A stretch of 64,000 bases of DNA from Hyphomicrobiales bacterium (GTDB lineage: Bacteria; Pseudomonadota; Alphaproteobacteria; Rhizobiales; Beijerinckiaceae). The translations under genes were made by a program, and so were the position numbers. The notes beneath the pieces are model-generated. The model made no database searches. It had not been told where the DNA came from and saw only the letters and a list, made by a program, of their open reading frames with translations. Positions within the stretch are counted from its first letter, which is position 1; each line of letters opens with the position of its first letter. Below, piece by piece: positions 51,170 to 63,513 of this stretch. The stretch covers positions 83,110 through 147,109 of the forward strand of contig CAKNFP010000003.1 of assembly GCA_930633525.1 (NCBI GenBank). The letters run 5' to 3'.

Positions 51170-51817
51170 ATGACCACTCTTGATGACGAAGAAATTCTCG
51201 AGACCCGAAGGGTGCGCGAGGTGGCGGGTGTGTTTCACAAATCGGATGTCCTTGAGGACACGATTGAATCCCTTTTGCTCGCGGGCTTCGACCGGTCAGA
51301 CGTGGATATCATGGGTGAAGTTGAAGCCGTCAGACGCCGTCTCGGCCAGCTCTATATTCCACCAGAGGAGCTTGCCGATGTGCCGGGAACACCGCGCCGT
51401 GCATTCGTCGCGCGAGATGACCTCGCATTGGCGACCGCAGGTGTCGCTGGAATTCTTTTCTATGTCGGCGCGGCGGCCACAGTCATGTCTATCGTCGCTT
51501 CCGGAGGAAGCCTTGCGGTTATAGCAGCGGCTGCGATGGCCGCCGGGACGGTTGGAGCAGGTGTCGGCGCGGCAGCGGTGCGGCTGCTCGGAAAAAAGCA
51601 GGCGGAGGAACTCGATCTCCAGCTGATGTCAGGGGGAATTGTGCTCTGGGTGCGCGTACGAACGGCGGAAAAGGAAGCGGAAGCGCAGGAAATCCTAGCA
51701 AAGTTTGGCGCTGAAGCGATTCGTGTTCATGAGATAGATATCGCGAAGCGCCTCGAGGACGTTCCGCTTGCGAATGTCCACCCGGACCCGTGGCTCGAAA
51801 AGGACGTGCGGGGTTAG
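51170..51817 (+). CDS. Hypothetical membrane protein with Gly/Ala-rich hairpin
   Basis: A 215-residue protein: soluble N-terminal ~85 residues, then LATAGVAGILFYVGAAATVM and LAVIAAAAMAAGTVGAGVGA, a two-helix membrane hairpin with glycine-zipper character, then a soluble C-terminal part (ELDLQLMSGGIVLWVRVRTA). ATG 51170 follows GAGGCGCGGTGAG. Similar layouts occur in stress-related inner-membrane proteins; the family is not identified. Confidence 0.75.
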   Translation: MTTLDDEEILETRRVREVAGVFHKSDVLEDTIESLLLAGFDRSDVDIMGEVEAVRRRLGQLYIPPEELADVPGTPRRAFVARDDLALATAGVAGILFYVGAAATVMSIVASGGSLAVIAAAAMAAGTVGAGVGAAAVRLLGKKQAEELDLQLMSGGIVLWVRVRTAEKEAEAQEILAKFGAEAIRVHEIDIAKRLEDVPLANVHPDPWLEKDVRG

Positions 51818-54049
<2,232 letters not shown>

Positions 54050-54488
54050 AGGCATGCGCATCCGCTCCGGTATTTCTCCTGCTAGTTCCGACGAGGGCGC
54101 CCACGGAGGCCCGCGAGCTCGATCGACGCGTTGACGCGCCACGGCCGCCGCTTGGGATAGTTGGTCCTTGCGATTTGCGCGGCCATGGAATCAGAACACG
54201 TCTACGGAGACGGAGTCGAGCCTAACGATCCAAGTTAAGGGTATGGAGATAGGCGCAAAACATGTCTGCCATGGCCTGTGCAAACTCTTCGATTTCCACC
54301 GCCGTATGAGGCCTTTCCGAAAAGCATTTTTCCAGCTGCGGTCAGCTACGCGATCACCCAATCAGATCACGTGGATTTCGGCGACATCGTGATCTGACCA
54401 ACGGTGCCCAACTGACTGGACATGGACGTGGTCCAGGTAACGGCTTGGGGCTCCGCGCGGCGTAGCCCCTCACCCTCGATCCGCCGTG
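54050..54488. other. Intergenic stretch after dnaK
   Basis: No supported gene or clear terminator. Possibly remnant sequence linked to the hydrolase fragment next to it. Confidence 0.4.
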
Positions 54489-54625
54489 TCAAGCGACGAA
54501 CCGCTCAAACCACTCGAGCATCAGCTTGGGGTTGTTGGGCAGGTAGTAGTAGCCGTCGGAGCGCCGGTTCGTGCCGTCGATCCAAATCAGGTCCTTCTGG
54601 TCGGCCGGCACGGCGTCAACGCGGA
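54489..54625 (-). pseudogene. C-terminal fragment of an alpha/beta hydrolase
   Basis: The minus strand reads VDAVPADQKDLIWIDGTNRR then SDGYYYLPNNPKLMLEWFER and FVA-stop (TGA at 54491-54489). This resembles the end of alpha/beta hydrolases that carry a DL.WI.GT.RRF.GY motif. No start and no upstream domain remain, so it is a truncated relic. Confidence 0.55.
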
Positions 54626-54663
54626 TTGGACGACCCCGAGCTGCAACAGGGCGCGAGCCGCTC

Positions 54664-55311
54664 CTATGCGCGCGATTCAGAATAGTGCCTCTTCTCCGCG
54701 TCAGACGTAGATGCCCCCGATGACTTTCGCAGCTTCAGTCCGAGCGTGATGAGGACGACCCCAAGGATCGCGGCATAGATGCCGAGCAGCCAGCCCAGTG
54801 CGAGGAAGGTCTCAAACGGCCGCGTTACCAGAAGCCAAATGACGAGTATGCTGAGCGCGACAGAAAGAAGGCCGCTGATAAACAGCCAAACCTCACCCTT
54901 AATCTCGTTTCTCAAGCGAATTGCAGCAGCTATTTCAAACACACCGGAGAGCATCGACCAGAACGCAATGCTCACCCATAGAAACGTTGCAAGCACCAGC
55001 GTGGCGACAAATGGCGATACCACCACGATAATGCCGGTCAAGACGCCAAGCGCGCCGCTGAAGGCAAGCCATCCCCATCGTTCCTCCTTACGGATCCGTC
55101 GAATGGCGGAGACGAGTTCGAACGCGCCGTCGACGAAGGAGTACGCACCGAATATGAGCGTCAGCGCGAGCAGAGAGTCTGCCGGCATTACGAAAGCGAT
55201 TACGGCGATGATTAAAGCCAAAGCTCCGCGGAGTACAAAGACCCACCAGTTTTTTTGCAACGTGCAGATTAGAACTCCTGTTGCAGGCAGGGGAAGCGTA
55301 TCTTGGTTCAT
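54664..55311 (-). CDS. hdeD: HdeD-family acid-resistance membrane protein
   Basis: A 215-residue protein with six membrane helices in three hairpins: WWVFVLRGALALIIAVIAFV, LTLIFGAYSFVDGAFELVSA, GWLAFSGALGVLTGIIVVVS and ALGWLLGIYAAILGVVLITL. The G-x3-G and FGAY..DG motifs are typical of HdeD. ATG 55311 follows AAAAGGAAATCGAC. HdeD and YfdX, its neighbour, form the conserved hdeD-yfdX pair of tLST/TLQ loci. Confidence 0.92.
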   Translation of the reverse strand: MNQDTLPLPATGVLICTLQKNWWVFVLRGALALIIAVIAFVMPADSLLALTLIFGAYSFVDGAFELVSAIRRIRKEERWGWLAFSGALGVLTGIIVVVSPFVATLVLATFLWVSIAFWSMLSGVFEIAAAIRLRNEIKGEVWLFISGLLSVALSILVIWLLVTRPFETFLALGWLLGIYAAILGVVLITLGLKLRKSSGASTSDAEKRHYSESRA

Positions 55312-55643
55312 GTCGATTTCCTTTTTTGGATCGTCCTGAGGTTTCCCCGGTGGGTTTAGCCAAGGCTCTGCGCGGGGTTGCCGCATCCGGGGGGAGTGGG
55401 AGCCGCTTGGCGGGCCGTATTGCCGCTAGTTCCAGAGTATATCCCGCGGATGGGTCCGCTCGGTCCTAGCATGCAGCTCCGCCACCTCCTCCGCTTCGAG
55501 CAGCGTTTGCCGCTCGAAGCTATTGGCTTCTTGTTCCACCCGGAGCCAGAGTCAGAGCGAAGTGCTGCTCAAGCTGCTGGCGGACGAGCCGTGTACGAAT
55601 TTGCGGAGGGGTGGAGGTCCCGGTCTGCCGAGCCGACGTTGCA
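55312..55643. other. Region between hdeD and yfdX
   Basis: Contains the hdeD leader. Short frames have no family-like sequence. No gene seen. Confidence 0.4.
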
Positions 55644-56561
55644 TCAAAACAGGTCTGAGACCTGCTTCTTGATCCTGTCGAACCAGCCCTTGCCGCTCTT
55701 CCCACCACTTGACTTCTGTTCGATCTCTTTGATCTGCTCGAATATCGGCTCGAAGTCCGCCTTCTTGCCGTAACCCAAAGCCTCCGCCATTCTGATCTGC
55801 TTCCGGGCTTCGTCGAGTTGCGCGGCGAGCGATTTGTTGCCCTCTTCCGAGCGCTTATCGTCTTCCGCGAGCTTTTCAGCATCTTTTAAAAGAACCTGCG
55901 CGCGCAGTACGGGCAGTGGCACGGCCACCTCCGTAATGACCAGCGTGTTCAACGCCGCCTGAAGGGCGTCTTTTGCTTCATCCACCTTGCTCTTGGCGAT
56001 GAGGCCGGCCGCGGACTTGATCGCCGTAGGATAGGCAGCGAGTGGCAAATTCGTGGTCTGGAACACCACCTCGCTGGCGAGGTTACTGACCAACGGGCGT
56101 GCCTTTTGAACTTCTCCGTCGCCGAGCAGTCTCCGCGCCTCCTTGATCGCGTCTCTTACGGCATTGGGATCCGCGTATAGATCGCGGACGACGACCCCGG
56201 TATCCACTGGCGCTAGTGCGAGCTTGGGGTCCCGCGCCAGGATAAGTTCGAGCTTCCCGGTAGCGACTTCAAGCGCCTCGAGGGCCTCTTGTGTCTTCTT
56301 GTCGCCGAGCAGCGCCAATGCCTTCTTCGTTTGGTCGAGCGCTGTCTCGGCGTCGACGACGATCTTCTTGCGTTCTTCTTCTGACCGTTTGGCGACGTCA
56401 GCATCCACTTCGGGTTGTGCTGACTTCGCCGTCGGCGATTGCTCCTGCGCCGGGTTCGCCTGAGACTGGGACTGTTCCTGCCCACGGGCTGGAACCCCAT
56501 GTGCGGCGACCAGGCTCAGCGCCGCCGCGGAAAGCAGTATACTTTTAAGATTGGTTGTCAT
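55644..56561 (-). CDS. yfdX: YfdX-family stress protein, secreted
   Basis: A 305-residue protein: signal peptide SILLSAAALSLVAAHGVPARG, a ~40-residue Gln/Ser-rich linker, then the YfdX domain (EEERKKIVVDAETALDQTKK, LALLGDKKTQEALEALEVAT, ALAPVDTGVVVRDLYADPNA). YfdX proteins are periplasmic, acid- and antibiotic-linked chaperone-like factors. ATG 56561 follows AAGGGAGATCATCA. It lies beside hdeD as in gammaproteobacterial islands. Confidence 0.92.
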   Translation of the reverse strand: MTTNLKSILLSAAALSLVAAHGVPARGQEQSQSQANPAQEQSPTAKSAQPEVDADVAKRSEEERKKIVVDAETALDQTKKALALLGDKKTQEALEALEVATGKLELILARDPKLALAPVDTGVVVRDLYADPNAVRDAIKEARRLLGDGEVQKARPLVSNLASEVVFQTTNLPLAAYPTAIKSAAGLIAKSKVDEAKDALQAALNTLVITEVAVPLPVLRAQVLLKDAEKLAEDDKRSEEGNKSLAAQLDEARKQIRMAEALGYGKKADFEPIFEQIKEIEQKSSGGKSGKGWFDRIKKQVSDLF

Positions 56562-57073
56562 TGATGATCTCCCTTGTTGCAGCGTGGTTGAATCAGCGCG
56601 GGCTCACGGTTGCACCGGCAATCGCTACGGATCTGCACATCGGCCTCAACCTGATGCGTCAGGTCCAGCTCACGGTCCCTTTCTCTTGGCGGGCAGGCGC
56701 CGCGGAGCTGTCGGCAGACAAAGAGCATTGATGGCAACTCCGCCTCCGACCGACACTGACAATCGACAGTTTTCGCGAGATACGGCGCTCGAAGCGCGGA
56801 CGGCTGTTTCCGAAGGCCCGCTCACGCGGCGTGACAGGGGGCGCTCCACGGATTGCAGCCTGCCTGCCCCTGAAGGTCGGACGTTTGTTTTCCTGCCAAG
56901 TGGCGGTTCGTCGCGAGAGCAGCTTCGTGCTGAATCTGCGTCCACATCGAAAACTGACGCCTGTCAGCGCGCGCCATCATGCCCGGCGTAGCGTGGTTAC
57001 GCCGTAAGTTGCGGAGGACCGACCAGGGGCCTCGCAGCGCGGCCATGCTCAATTGGCAGAAGGAAATAGAACA
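56562..57073. other. Gene-free stretch, divergent leader of yfdX and BON genes
   Basis: Should hold both divergent promoters. No gene is supported; no box was recognised. Confidence 0.4.
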
Positions 57074-57727
57074 ATGAGATCTGACAGTGACATCAAGCGC
57101 GACGTGGAATTCGAGCTGAAGTGGGACCCCGACATCGATGCCACCGACATCGGCGTTGCGGTCAAGTCCGGCGTCGTGACGCTCACGGGTTTCGTCCGCA
57201 GCTATCTGCAAAAGTACGAAGCAGAGCGGGCCGCAAAGCGTGTGTCCGGAGTTCTCGGGCTGGCGAACGACATCGAAGTGCGGCTTCCCACCGAGAGTCA
57301 GCGTACGGATCCAGAGCTGGCGCGCGACGCCGTTGCCGCGATCAAGACCGAGCTCCCCTACGCGCACGAAAATATCAAGGTGCTGGTGAAGACTGGCTGG
57401 GCAACGCTTGAGGGCACCGTCGAATGGGACTACCAGCGCACGCGCGCTGAACGTGCGGTCCGGGCACTGAAAGGCATAAAGGGTATCAGTAACCTGATCA
57501 CGCTGAAGCCCCGCGTCGCGCCGTCCGAAATCAAGTCGAAGATCGAGGATGCGTTCAAGCGGAGCGCCGAGATTGACGCCAATCGGATCGTTGTGACCGC
57601 AAATGGCGGCGAAGTGACGCTCACGGGCGCGGTTCGCTCGTGGGCCGAACGCCAGGAGGCCGAGCGGGCCGCCTGGCGCGCACCTGGTGTGACGAAGGTG
57701 GACAACCGCATCACCATTGCTCCCTGA
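57074..57727 (+). CDS. Triple BON-domain protein
   Basis: A 217-residue protein with three BON domains in a row, each with a conserved Gly pattern: [40 protein letters not shown] and [20 protein letters not shown]. There is no signal peptide, so it is cytoplasmic unless secreted otherwise; most BON proteins (OsmY) are periplasmic. ATG 57074 follows AGAAGGAAATAGAACA. Role: osmotic/membrane stress protection by family analogy. Confidence 0.9.
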   Translation: MRSDSDIKRDVEFELKWDPDIDATDIGVAVKSGVVTLTGFVRSYLQKYEAERAAKRVSGVLGLANDIEVRLPTESQRTDPELARDAVAAIKTELPYAHENIKVLVKTGWATLEGTVEWDYQRTRAERAVRALKGIKGISNLITLKPRVAPSEIKSKIEDAFKRSAEIDANRIVVTANGGEVTLTGAVRSWAERQEAERAAWRAPGVTKVDNRITIAP

Positions 57728-57742
57728 CGCAATCCAATGAGT

Positions 57743-57780
57743 AAGCGGAGAGCGGCTATGCACCATCCCGCTCTCCGCTT
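57743..57780 (+). terminator. Strong hairpin after BON gene
   Basis: A perfect 13-bp stem, AAGCGGAGAGCGG (57743-57755) with CCGCTCTCCGCTT (57768-57780), 15 bases after the stop. Confidence 0.78.
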
Positions 57781-58123
57781 GTCGGAAACCTGAGTGCGAC
57801 GAAAGTGTGACAAAGCGAAGGTTCCCGGGCGCCCTCGGTAGGCTCGGTAGCAATCGCAAGCCCAGAATCTTTCCATGCAGGTGATCGACCTTCGTGGATC
57901 CCAATCACCGTGGGACATCGAGCACGACGTCCAAGGCCGGCGCCGAGGTCCCTCTGGAAACGCCCGAAGATGGACATAGCCTCCTGTCGGAGCGGGTCTG
58001 CGCGCAGCTCAAACCACGTTCTCTCGACGCGAGGTCGCACGCCTTGCCGATTTGATCGACTGAAACCGCCCTCTTGCGAGTTCCTCCATTCAGAATGGAT
58101 CGAGCTATCCCCAAGGGAGACGC
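57781..58123. other. Intergenic leader of the second LuxR gene
   Basis: No gene recognised. Candidate lux-box palindromes were not found by eye. Confidence 0.4.
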
Positions 58124-58873
58124 ATGAAAAAGGAGGAACGGAAGGTGCCCGACCGATTCAACCAAACAGTGGGCTTTATCGAAGCAGTCGAGAAAGCGCA
58201 GAGCGCGATAGAAGTCGAAGCGTGTCTACTCGCATTTGCTGCGACCCTTGGTTTCACATCTGTGTTTGGCGGCATCGTTCCGTTGTGGCCGGTCCCGCTA
58301 GACGAAATGCCAAAACGCATTTTGTTCCAGCGATTTCCGGAAGGTTGGGCGGAGCGATACAACGATAGCGGCTATGTACTACGTGACCCCATCGTCTCGC
58401 GGTTACTGTATGACCGGGCGCCGTTTGCATGGTCTGATGCCTACAGGACTGATAGAGAACGGGAGAACGTCAAACTGATAAGCGGAGAGGCGACAGAGTT
58501 CGGGCTCCGGGACGGCTACGTCGTTCCAATTCCAACGATCGAAGGTGACCTTGCCGCCGTTTCTTTCGGAGGTCCGGCGAACGCTATCGAGCCTAGCGAG
58601 GTTGCTGCGCTTAATTTCGCTGCAAGCTACGCGGTTGGGAGCTATCTCCATCACCGAATCGCACGCAGACGACTCTCCGCAGCTTTGACCCCCCGAGAGT
58701 CCGACTGTCTTTTATGGGCGGGGGAAGGAAAAACGGATTGGGAGATTTCGGTTATTCTAGGCATCTCCCGCGCAACGGTTTTGAAGCACGTTGCCGCCGC
58801 GCGCGAGAAGCTCGGAGCGGTAAATAAGGCGCACGCCATTGCGACGGCGATCCGAATCAAACTCCTCGCGTAA
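58124..58873 (+). CDS. LuxR-type receptor/regulator 2 (no LuxI nearby)
   Basis: A 249-residue LuxR protein very similar to the one at 18361: FPEGWAERYNDSGYVLRDPI, APFAWSDAYR, LTPRESDCLLWAGEGKTDWE and ISVILGISRATVLKHVA. All ligand-pocket positions normally conserved in AHL receptors are kept. Start ATG 58124 (GGGAGACGC ahead) or GTG 58145 behind AGGAGG are both plausible. It precedes the T4SS genes, which face it. Confidence 0.9.
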   Translation: MKKEERKVPDRFNQTVGFIEAVEKAQSAIEVEACLLAFAATLGFTSVFGGIVPLWPVPLDEMPKRILFQRFPEGWAERYNDSGYVLRDPIVSRLLYDRAPFAWSDAYRTDRERENVKLISGEATEFGLRDGYVVPIPTIEGDLAAVSFGGPANAIEPSEVAALNFAASYAVGSYLHHRIARRRLSAALTPRESDCLLWAGEGKTDWEISVILGISRATVLKHVAAAREKLGAVNKAHAIATAIRIKLLA

Positions 58874-59019
58874 AACCATGGCAGCGTCTGAGAATTGATA
58901 AGACGCACGACTCAGCGAAATGAATTAGCGACGTAAGGGAGCTTTTGAGTCTGTCGCTGCCCGGGCTCTTAGAAGCATCTAGCGTCCCTCGCGGCGCGCT
59001 CTGTAGCCGCCTCAAAGCC

Positions 59020-61164
59020 TCAGCGCTCTTCTTTTCCGAACGCACCATGTAGTTCTTTAAGGGTCTGCTCTGCCTGATGAAGCCTGGGTCCAGGTGCATC
59101 CACTACGATATTGATCATTGCCGCGAAATCGTCGTCCTGGTCGGCGGCCGCCGCCGCAAGGATCTCCCGCACATCGCAGGTCTCTCCCGGAGGAGCGGTG
59201 GGCCCGGCGCCGAGCGCGAGCGCCTTGCGGGGCTGCGGCCGCGCCGGCGCCCGCGCCGTGGTTAGAACAAGCGGCGCAGGGTCTTCCTTCGCGGCAGCGC
59301 GGGGCTTCTTTGCCTTCGGCGCGCTGGATTGAGCCGGGCGGCGGGACGAGGCTTTGCGGGATCGCGCCGCTGCGGCGGCAGCGGCCGCCTCCGTTGGCTC
59401 CGGATCTGACGTCTCGGGAGCGGGGTTGATCGCGCCCTGAAGGGACTCGTCCTGCCACACCCTCAATCTCGGCAGAAGCGGCGGGGCGCTCTTCGCGCGC
59501 TCGTAGTAACCGCGATATGGCTTGTCCAAATAGTGCCTGATCTTCGTCAGCTCGAACGACGGAGAATTTTTTACCATCAGGATGGACAGGCGCGCCGACA
59601 TTTCCCGTAGCTCGAGCGGGCTGCGCAGCGGGCGCGGCGTGTAGTGCGGCGACCAGACTCGCGGCGCGAAAATGCCCTGGCCCGGCCGCTGGATCGGCGT
59701 CTTATAGACTTGCGTGGTCTCACCAAGCATTTCGGAAACGAAGTCCGAAGTCTCAAGATCGTTGATCTGGATGAACAGCTTGATCTGCGAGCCAGAGACT
59801 GTGGTGATGCGGGTGTTCTTGCCGTAAAGCTCGTCGAGCTGCGCGAGGTCCTGCATGACGATTGCCATCCGAAAGCCATATCCGGCGCTGATGGTGATCT
59901 TGGAAATCAGCGAATCCATTCGGCCGACGTGATAGAACTCGTCGAGCATCAGCAGAACCTGATGCGGCTCGTCGTCGCCGGGAATCTTGACCATCAGAAG
60001 GTCGTGGATTTGCTGGAACAAGATGCGAATGAGGGGCCGGAAGATTGAAAGCTCGGCGATCGTGCATCCGATGAAGATTGTCATCGGCGTGCGCCGCAGC
60101 TCCCGGATGTCGAAGTCCGAGGTTTCCGTCGCGGCCGAGATGAGACCGTTGTTCCAAAGGCTCATCGCCATGTTGACGTTGAAGACCGCGCTGTTGCGCG
60201 TCTCCGGCTCGAGCGCGATGTATTGATTGAAGCTGTCGACCACCCATGTCGGCAGATTTTGTCGCTCGGTGCGGACGATGGCCCGCAGCACCGTCGAGAT
60301 GTCCTTCCCGGTGGTCGTCATACGGGCCACCGTGCGCATGTGCTGAGCGCCCTCGATCAGCGGCGAGGAAAGCACATAGCCGATCAGGGCGGAGAGCAAG
60401 AGCCGACCGGCGCCGGCCCAAGTGTCGTCGGCCTTTTCTGGAATGACGAAGGAGGCGACCACGAGACAGTCGGTAGCCATGCGCTCGTCGCGGCGCACGA
60501 AGTCGAGAGGATTGTAGCGGTGTGTGTCGTTCGATCCCGGCGAGAACATGAAAACCTTATTGCCCATCGCCGTGCGATGGTTGGCGAGGGCCTCGAAGTT
60601 CTCGCGCTTCGGGTCGAAGAAGACTGCCGAACCTTGCCACACATAACCATTGGGCAGGACGAAGCCCGTCCCTTTGCCGGACCGCGATGGTCCGACCACG
60701 AGGATATGCGCAGGTTCGTCGGAACGGATGGTGACACCACTGAGCAATCCGAGGACGATTCCACGTTTGCTGGTCAAACCCCGCTTCGCCGCTTCCATCA
60801 GATTGCCGAAGCGAGCCGCTCCGTACGGCATCTGTCGACGGTTGATGTAGGCGAAGAGCGCGCCGGCCAGGCCAAGGGCGACCACTGCGGCGGCGGCGTA
60901 TCCGGCACGGATGAGTGCCTCGGCGCGCGTCGGCGGATACACCAGCCGCTCATAAAAATGGCGCCATGCCACCAGGAAAAAGTCGGCGGAGCGGTCGGCA
61001 TTCTGCATCGCGAACAGCGCCCAGCGGCTGGCGCCCTCGCTCGGGAACCGGTGGGGCGCCCAGCGCAGCGCGACCACCACCTCATACGCCAGGCTCCACA
61101 ACAAGCAGAACGCCAGAAGCACGAGAAGCCCGATGCCGATGCGGAATGCGATGATGCGGCTCAT
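59020..61164 (-). CDS. virD4: VirD4/TraG type IV coupling protein
   Basis: A 714-residue coupling ATPase. Two N-terminal membrane helices (~8-30, ~85-108), Walker A VVGPSRSGKGTG at 158-166, Walker B VLLMLDEFYHVG, TraG motif SPHYTPRPLRSPLELREMSA. The C-terminal ~170 residues are Ala/Pro/Lys-rich and disordered, an unusually long tail. It links the relaxosome to the secretion channel. The start overlaps the virB11 stop by four bases. Confidence 0.95.
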   Translation of the reverse strand: MSRIIAFRIGIGLLVLLAFCLLWSLAYEVVVALRWAPHRFPSEGASRWALFAMQNADRSADFFLVAWRHFYERLVYPPTRAEALIRAGYAAAAVVALGLAGALFAYINRRQMPYGAARFGNLMEAAKRGLTSKRGIVLGLLSGVTIRSDEPAHILVVGPSRSGKGTGFVLPNGYVWQGSAVFFDPKRENFEALANHRTAMGNKVFMFSPGSNDTHRYNPLDFVRRDERMATDCLVVASFVIPEKADDTWAGAGRLLLSALIGYVLSSPLIEGAQHMRTVARMTTTGKDISTVLRAIVRTERQNLPTWVVDSFNQYIALEPETRNSAVFNVNMAMSLWNNGLISAATETSDFDIRELRRTPMTIFIGCTIAELSIFRPLIRILFQQIHDLLMVKIPGDDEPHQVLLMLDEFYHVGRMDSLISKITISAGYGFRMAIVMQDLAQLDELYGKNTRITTVSGSQIKLFIQINDLETSDFVSEMLGETTQVYKTPIQRPGQGIFAPRVWSPHYTPRPLRSPLELREMSARLSILMVKNSPSFELTKIRHYLDKPYRGYYERAKSAPPLLPRLRVWQDESLQGAINPAPETSDPEPTEAAAAAAAARSRKASSRRPAQSSAPKAKKPRAAAKEDPAPLVLTTARAPARPQPRKALALGAGPTAPPGETCDVREILAAAAADQDDDFAAMINIVVDAPGPRLHQAEQTLKELHGAFGKEER

Positions 61165-62198
61165 CGGTCATACCTCGCGGCGTGCTCGCGTCGCCAGTCG
61201 GGCATGCGCGAGAAATAGATCTCGGATGTGCCGCGCCAGCCGCCAACCTTGGTTTGTTGAACCACGATCGGAAGAACGGACTTGATGTACGCGATGATCT
61301 CGTCACGCCGCAGACCAAGCCCGGCCTGCATCACCATCAGCGCCAGCTGTTCGAAGGCGCCGGCCGAACTGTCCGCATGGACCGTCGTGATGCTGCCGGG
61401 ATGTCCCGTATTGATCGCGCGCAGAAACGAATAGGCTTCGGCGCCGCGGATCTCGCCGAGAAAAATGCGGTCCGGTCGCAGCCGCATGGAAGCTTGCAGG
61501 AGCATTTCGACCGTAACTCGGGCTTCGCCCTGGTCCCCCTTCGAGGCCACCAAGGGAAGGTAGTTCTTCTGGATCGGATTGACCTCACGCGTGTCCTCAA
61601 TCGTGATGATGCGCTCGTCGGCCGGCACTTCCTTGAGTATCGCGTTCAGGAACGTCGTCTTTCCGGAGCTTGTCCCTCCCGAAAGCAGGATCGAATATCG
61701 ACTGACAACGGCCAGCTTGATAAAGTCCTCGATGCGGCCTGCGTCGAGATGCTCGCACAGGCGGCGATCGACGTCGGACAAGGCGCCCTCTTCGGCCATC
61801 GCGACCTTGTCGAACGATCCCATGCGGCGATAATCGTCGAGCCGCATCTCCTTGATGACCTGCTTGCGGATGGCAAACGCACCGCCCGAGGTCGTCGCTG
61901 GGGGAATGACGCCTTGGAAGCGCTCCCCCGTTGGCAAGGCCGCGGACAGGAGCGGATGTTCTTCGTTGACGCTTTGCCCCGAATGACCCGCGACGCGCTC
62001 GGCCAAGTGGCGGATCGCGTGTTCGCTGAGCGCTGGCACCTCGTGCCTTTCCATCGCCGATTGTCCAAACCGTTCGACCCAGACTTCCCCAGGCCCATTG
62101 GCGCAGATCTCGACGACCTGGTCGTCCTCGAGCCAAGGTCGGATCGGCTCCAGCGCGCGATCAATGAAGACCGTCAGGCTTCGCGCCACTACGCTCAC
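61161..62198 (-). CDS. virB11: VirB11 secretion ATPase
   Basis: A 345-residue hexameric traffic ATPase. Walker A LLSGGTSSGKTTF at residues 172-183, Asp box ITIEDTREV, His box GHPGSITTVHADS with Arg pattern RPDRIFLGEIRGAEAY. Length and motifs are complete. It powers pilus assembly and substrate transfer. Overlaps virB10 by 38 bases. Confidence 0.96.
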   Translation of the reverse strand: MSVVARSLTVFIDRALEPIRPWLEDDQVVEICANGPGEVWVERFGQSAMERHEVPALSEHAIRHLAERVAGHSGQSVNEEHPLLSAALPTGERFQGVIPPATTSGGAFAIRKQVIKEMRLDDYRRMGSFDKVAMAEEGALSDVDRRLCEHLDAGRIEDFIKLAVVSRYSILLSGGTSSGKTTFLNAILKEVPADERIITIEDTREVNPIQKNYLPLVASKGDQGEARVTVEMLLQASMRLRPDRIFLGEIRGAEAYSFLRAINTGHPGSITTVHADSSAGAFEQLALMVMQAGLGLRRDEIIAYIKSVLPIVVQQTKVGGWRGTSEIYFSRMPDWRREHAARYDR

Positions 62199-63507
62199 GC
62201 TTCAGCTCCCTGAGGGCTTCCTTGACCGGATCGGGATACAGTGCCGAGAAATCGAGATCGCGCCGCACGAACACGATAATCCGCGTTCCCTGGTCGAGGT
62301 AAATCGTCGGTGGAATGTTGATCGAGTTGCGCAGGGCCTCCTGAGCGATGTTGGTCAGAGTTTGGGAGATGTTCTGTGCGGCGATCTGACGGGCCTGCAG
62401 GGGAAGCTGGTTCTGGTTCACGCCGGTTTGGGTCTGCGTCACAACGCCGGTCACGGGGTCGGTGGTCGTGATGACCGTGCCGTTGCCATAGCCGTCGGTG
62501 TTCTGTCCGTATGCGCTGAGGAATTGTGCTCCCCCGCCGACCAGCGACAGCACGATCGCCGAGCCGAAGCGCTCGAGATAATGATTGTCGACGAAGCCAG
62601 CGTTGCCGGCACGGCCGAGCTCGTCGGCGCCGTTCGAACCGAGTTGCACCGACACGCCGTCGGACCGCAACATTCGGGTCCAGACGATAAAGACCCGGGT
62701 CTGGCCCTGGGCGATGCCGGACCGATACTCGCCGATCAGGCGGCTGCCCGATGGAATAAGCACGCGTCGGCCGTCGAACGACCAGACATTCTCGGTCACG
62801 ACAGCCCGCACCATGCCGGGCAGATCGCTCTGTACGGCCGTTTCCAGCACGCCGCGGATCAGCGTGCCCTGCGCCACCAGCGCGTCGATGCGGTCGTTCT
62901 TTGATGCGCGGGCCACTTCGACCCCTGCGGCGGAGACCGATGCGAGGAAGCGCCTATTGGGACCGTCTTCGTTGCCTGCCGGACCACGAGGTCCGTCCTC
63001 GCCATTCGTAGCGGCGGCCGCCGAGGCGTTGTCAGCGATCACCTGTGGCGCGCGCAGCCGCTCCCAGCGCCGTCGCTCTTCCTCCTGGCGTTGCCGCTCG
63101 AGCTCCGCGAGCCGCCGCGCCTCGTCATCGTTGGGCGGTGCCGCGACAAGGGGCGGTTCCGGTGCCGGCGGCGGCGGCAGCGCCAGGGGCGGTGCGACCG
63201 GAGGAGCAGGCGGAGCGGGTTCGGGCGGCGCCGGCGGCACGACGATCGTGCCCTGATCGGTTTGCGGACGGGGCGTCGAAAGCGAAGGCGCCGGAAACTG
63301 GGTGGTCGTGAATTCTTCTTTGTCAGGCGTCGTAAACGTGGGAGTCCGGCGGGCCAGCGATCCGTAGATGAGCCAGGCGGCAATCGCCAGCGCCCCAAGC
63401 GGTATGGCGATCTTCAAAAAACCGCCGAGAGCGGTTCGCCCCCGGGCGACAGAGCTGGCGGCGGCCGCCTCGAGCTCCAGTGAACGATAATCGTCGGCCG
63501 TCGGCAT
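62161..63507 (-). CDS. virB10: VirB10 scaffold of the T4SS core
   Basis: A 448-residue bitopic protein: short cytosolic N-terminus, one membrane helix (FLKIAIPLGALAIAAWLIYG), a Pro-rich periplasmic linker, and the C-terminal TrbI/VirB10 domain (LIRGVLETAVQSDLPGMVRA, VLIPSGSRLIGEYRSGIAQG, RVFIVWTRMLRSDGVSVQLG). It spans both membranes and senses ATPase energy. Overlaps virB11. Confidence 0.95.
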   Translation of the reverse strand: MPTADDYRSLELEAAAASSVARGRTALGGFLKIAIPLGALAIAAWLIYGSLARRTPTFTTPDKEEFTTTQFPAPSLSTPRPQTDQGTIVVPPAPPEPAPPAPPVAPPLALPPPPAPEPPLVAAPPNDDEARRLAELERQRQEEERRRWERLRAPQVIADNASAAAATNGEDGPRGPAGNEDGPNRRFLASVSAAGVEVARASKNDRIDALVAQGTLIRGVLETAVQSDLPGMVRAVVTENVWSFDGRRVLIPSGSRLIGEYRSGIAQGQTRVFIVWTRMLRSDGVSVQLGSNGADELGRAGNAGFVDNHYLERFGSAIVLSLVGGGAQFLSAYGQNTDGYGNGTVITTTDPVTGVVTQTQTGVNQNQLPLQARQIAAQNISQTLTNIAQEALRNSINIPPTIYLDQGTRIIVFVRRDLDFSALYPDPVKEALRELKRERSGAKPDGLH

Positions 63508-63513
63508 GCGCGC

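Noticed and set aside
56822..57904. 360-residue minus-strand frame
   Set aside because: Lies fully antisense to the triple-BON gene, whose domains are unmistakable.
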